Source of the DNA: Prorocentrum cordatum
Lineage: Eukaryota; Sar; Dinophyceae; Prorocentrales; Prorocentraceae
NCBI GenBank assembly: GCA_963575745.1
Contig: CAUYUJ010009356.1
Location: 1 to 34,701, forward strand
Direction: 5' to 3'
DNA: 34,701 nucleotides
This document shows positions 34,576-34,701 of the stretch, piece after piece. Position numbers and translations under genes: made by a program. Position 1 is the first letter of the stretch, and each line of letters starts with the position of its first letter. The notes under the pieces were generated by a model. It saw nothing but the letters and a program-made list of their open reading frames with translations, was not told where the DNA came from and searched no databases.

Positions 34576-34701
34576 GCGTTTTCCTCCTTGCTAGGTGCTA
34601 GGGGAGGGGAAGGGGGGCAGAGGGAGCGCGGCGGAGCTGCGTCCCTGTGCTCCTCCGGGGCCGGGCCCCGCAGCGTCCCCTCCCCAGGATCGGAGCGCGC
34701 C

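Overview
The window is eukaryotic nuclear DNA that is almost entirely non-coding and built from repeats. Evidence for this: no operons or dense coding; twelve (GGA)n/(TCC)n arrays; long tetranucleotide, TTG and GAC microsatellites; several minisatellites with higher-order structure; Tc1/mariner-type short elements flanked by TA; intron-like GT...AG segments. I cannot name the taxon. A GC-rich protist or algal genome is possible, but nothing diagnostic (rRNA, organelle or conserved complete gene) is present.

Layout. 1-3075: two adjacent multi-hairpin foldbacks, a terminal-inverted-repeat (TIR) element (608-799), a dispersed repeat (family L), a 32-bp minisatellite and a ~190-bp tandem duplication. 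3076-4524: a 1.45-kb TIR element holding a TTG/TCG/TGG mosaic microsatellite and one copy of a ~1-kb unit (family D). 4525-8700: GGA arrays, foldbacks and one weak coding candidate. 8790-9920: a 1.1-kb ATGT/ATGC array flanked on both sides by a CAACCA-type minisatellite. 10.0-14.3 kb: family Q, a 24-bp minisatellite interrupted by repeat R, a 400-bp GGA array and a ~157-bp higher-order repeat. 15.3-17.35 kb: two complete tandem D units plus the start of a third. 17.47-17.94 kb: a 41-bp minisatellite alternating two unit types. 18.2-23 kb: TTG, TCC and GTGCTGGGATGT arrays. 23.3-34.7 kb: the densest cluster of short DNA transposons, including another large composite element (31508-33186).

Main result. 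Two families of non-autonomous TIR elements can be defined with target-site duplications (TSDs). Family 1 (TIR core GTCGGGC) makes 8-bp TSDs: four insertions are well supported (608-799, 3076-4524, 21519-21595, 23343-23566) and a fifth, 31508-33186, is probable. Lengths run from 77 bp to ~1.7 kb, and the two largest carry satellite or minisatellite DNA. Family 2 (TIR like YTAGGAGGMAACTCCTGGGAGG) makes 6-bp TSDs and carries an internal 10- or 11-bp tandem array based on AATCC; five copies are present. A third, Tc1/mariner-like group (TA + CAGTCAAC) has three copies. No transposase gene is visible, so all would need proteins supplied elsewhere.

Coding content is minimal. The best candidate is one exon at 30648-30795 resembling the N-terminal domain of the Hsp90 co-chaperone Aha1. 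The other coding calls are weak and marked so. Very long open frames crossing GGA or minisatellite arrays were rejected.
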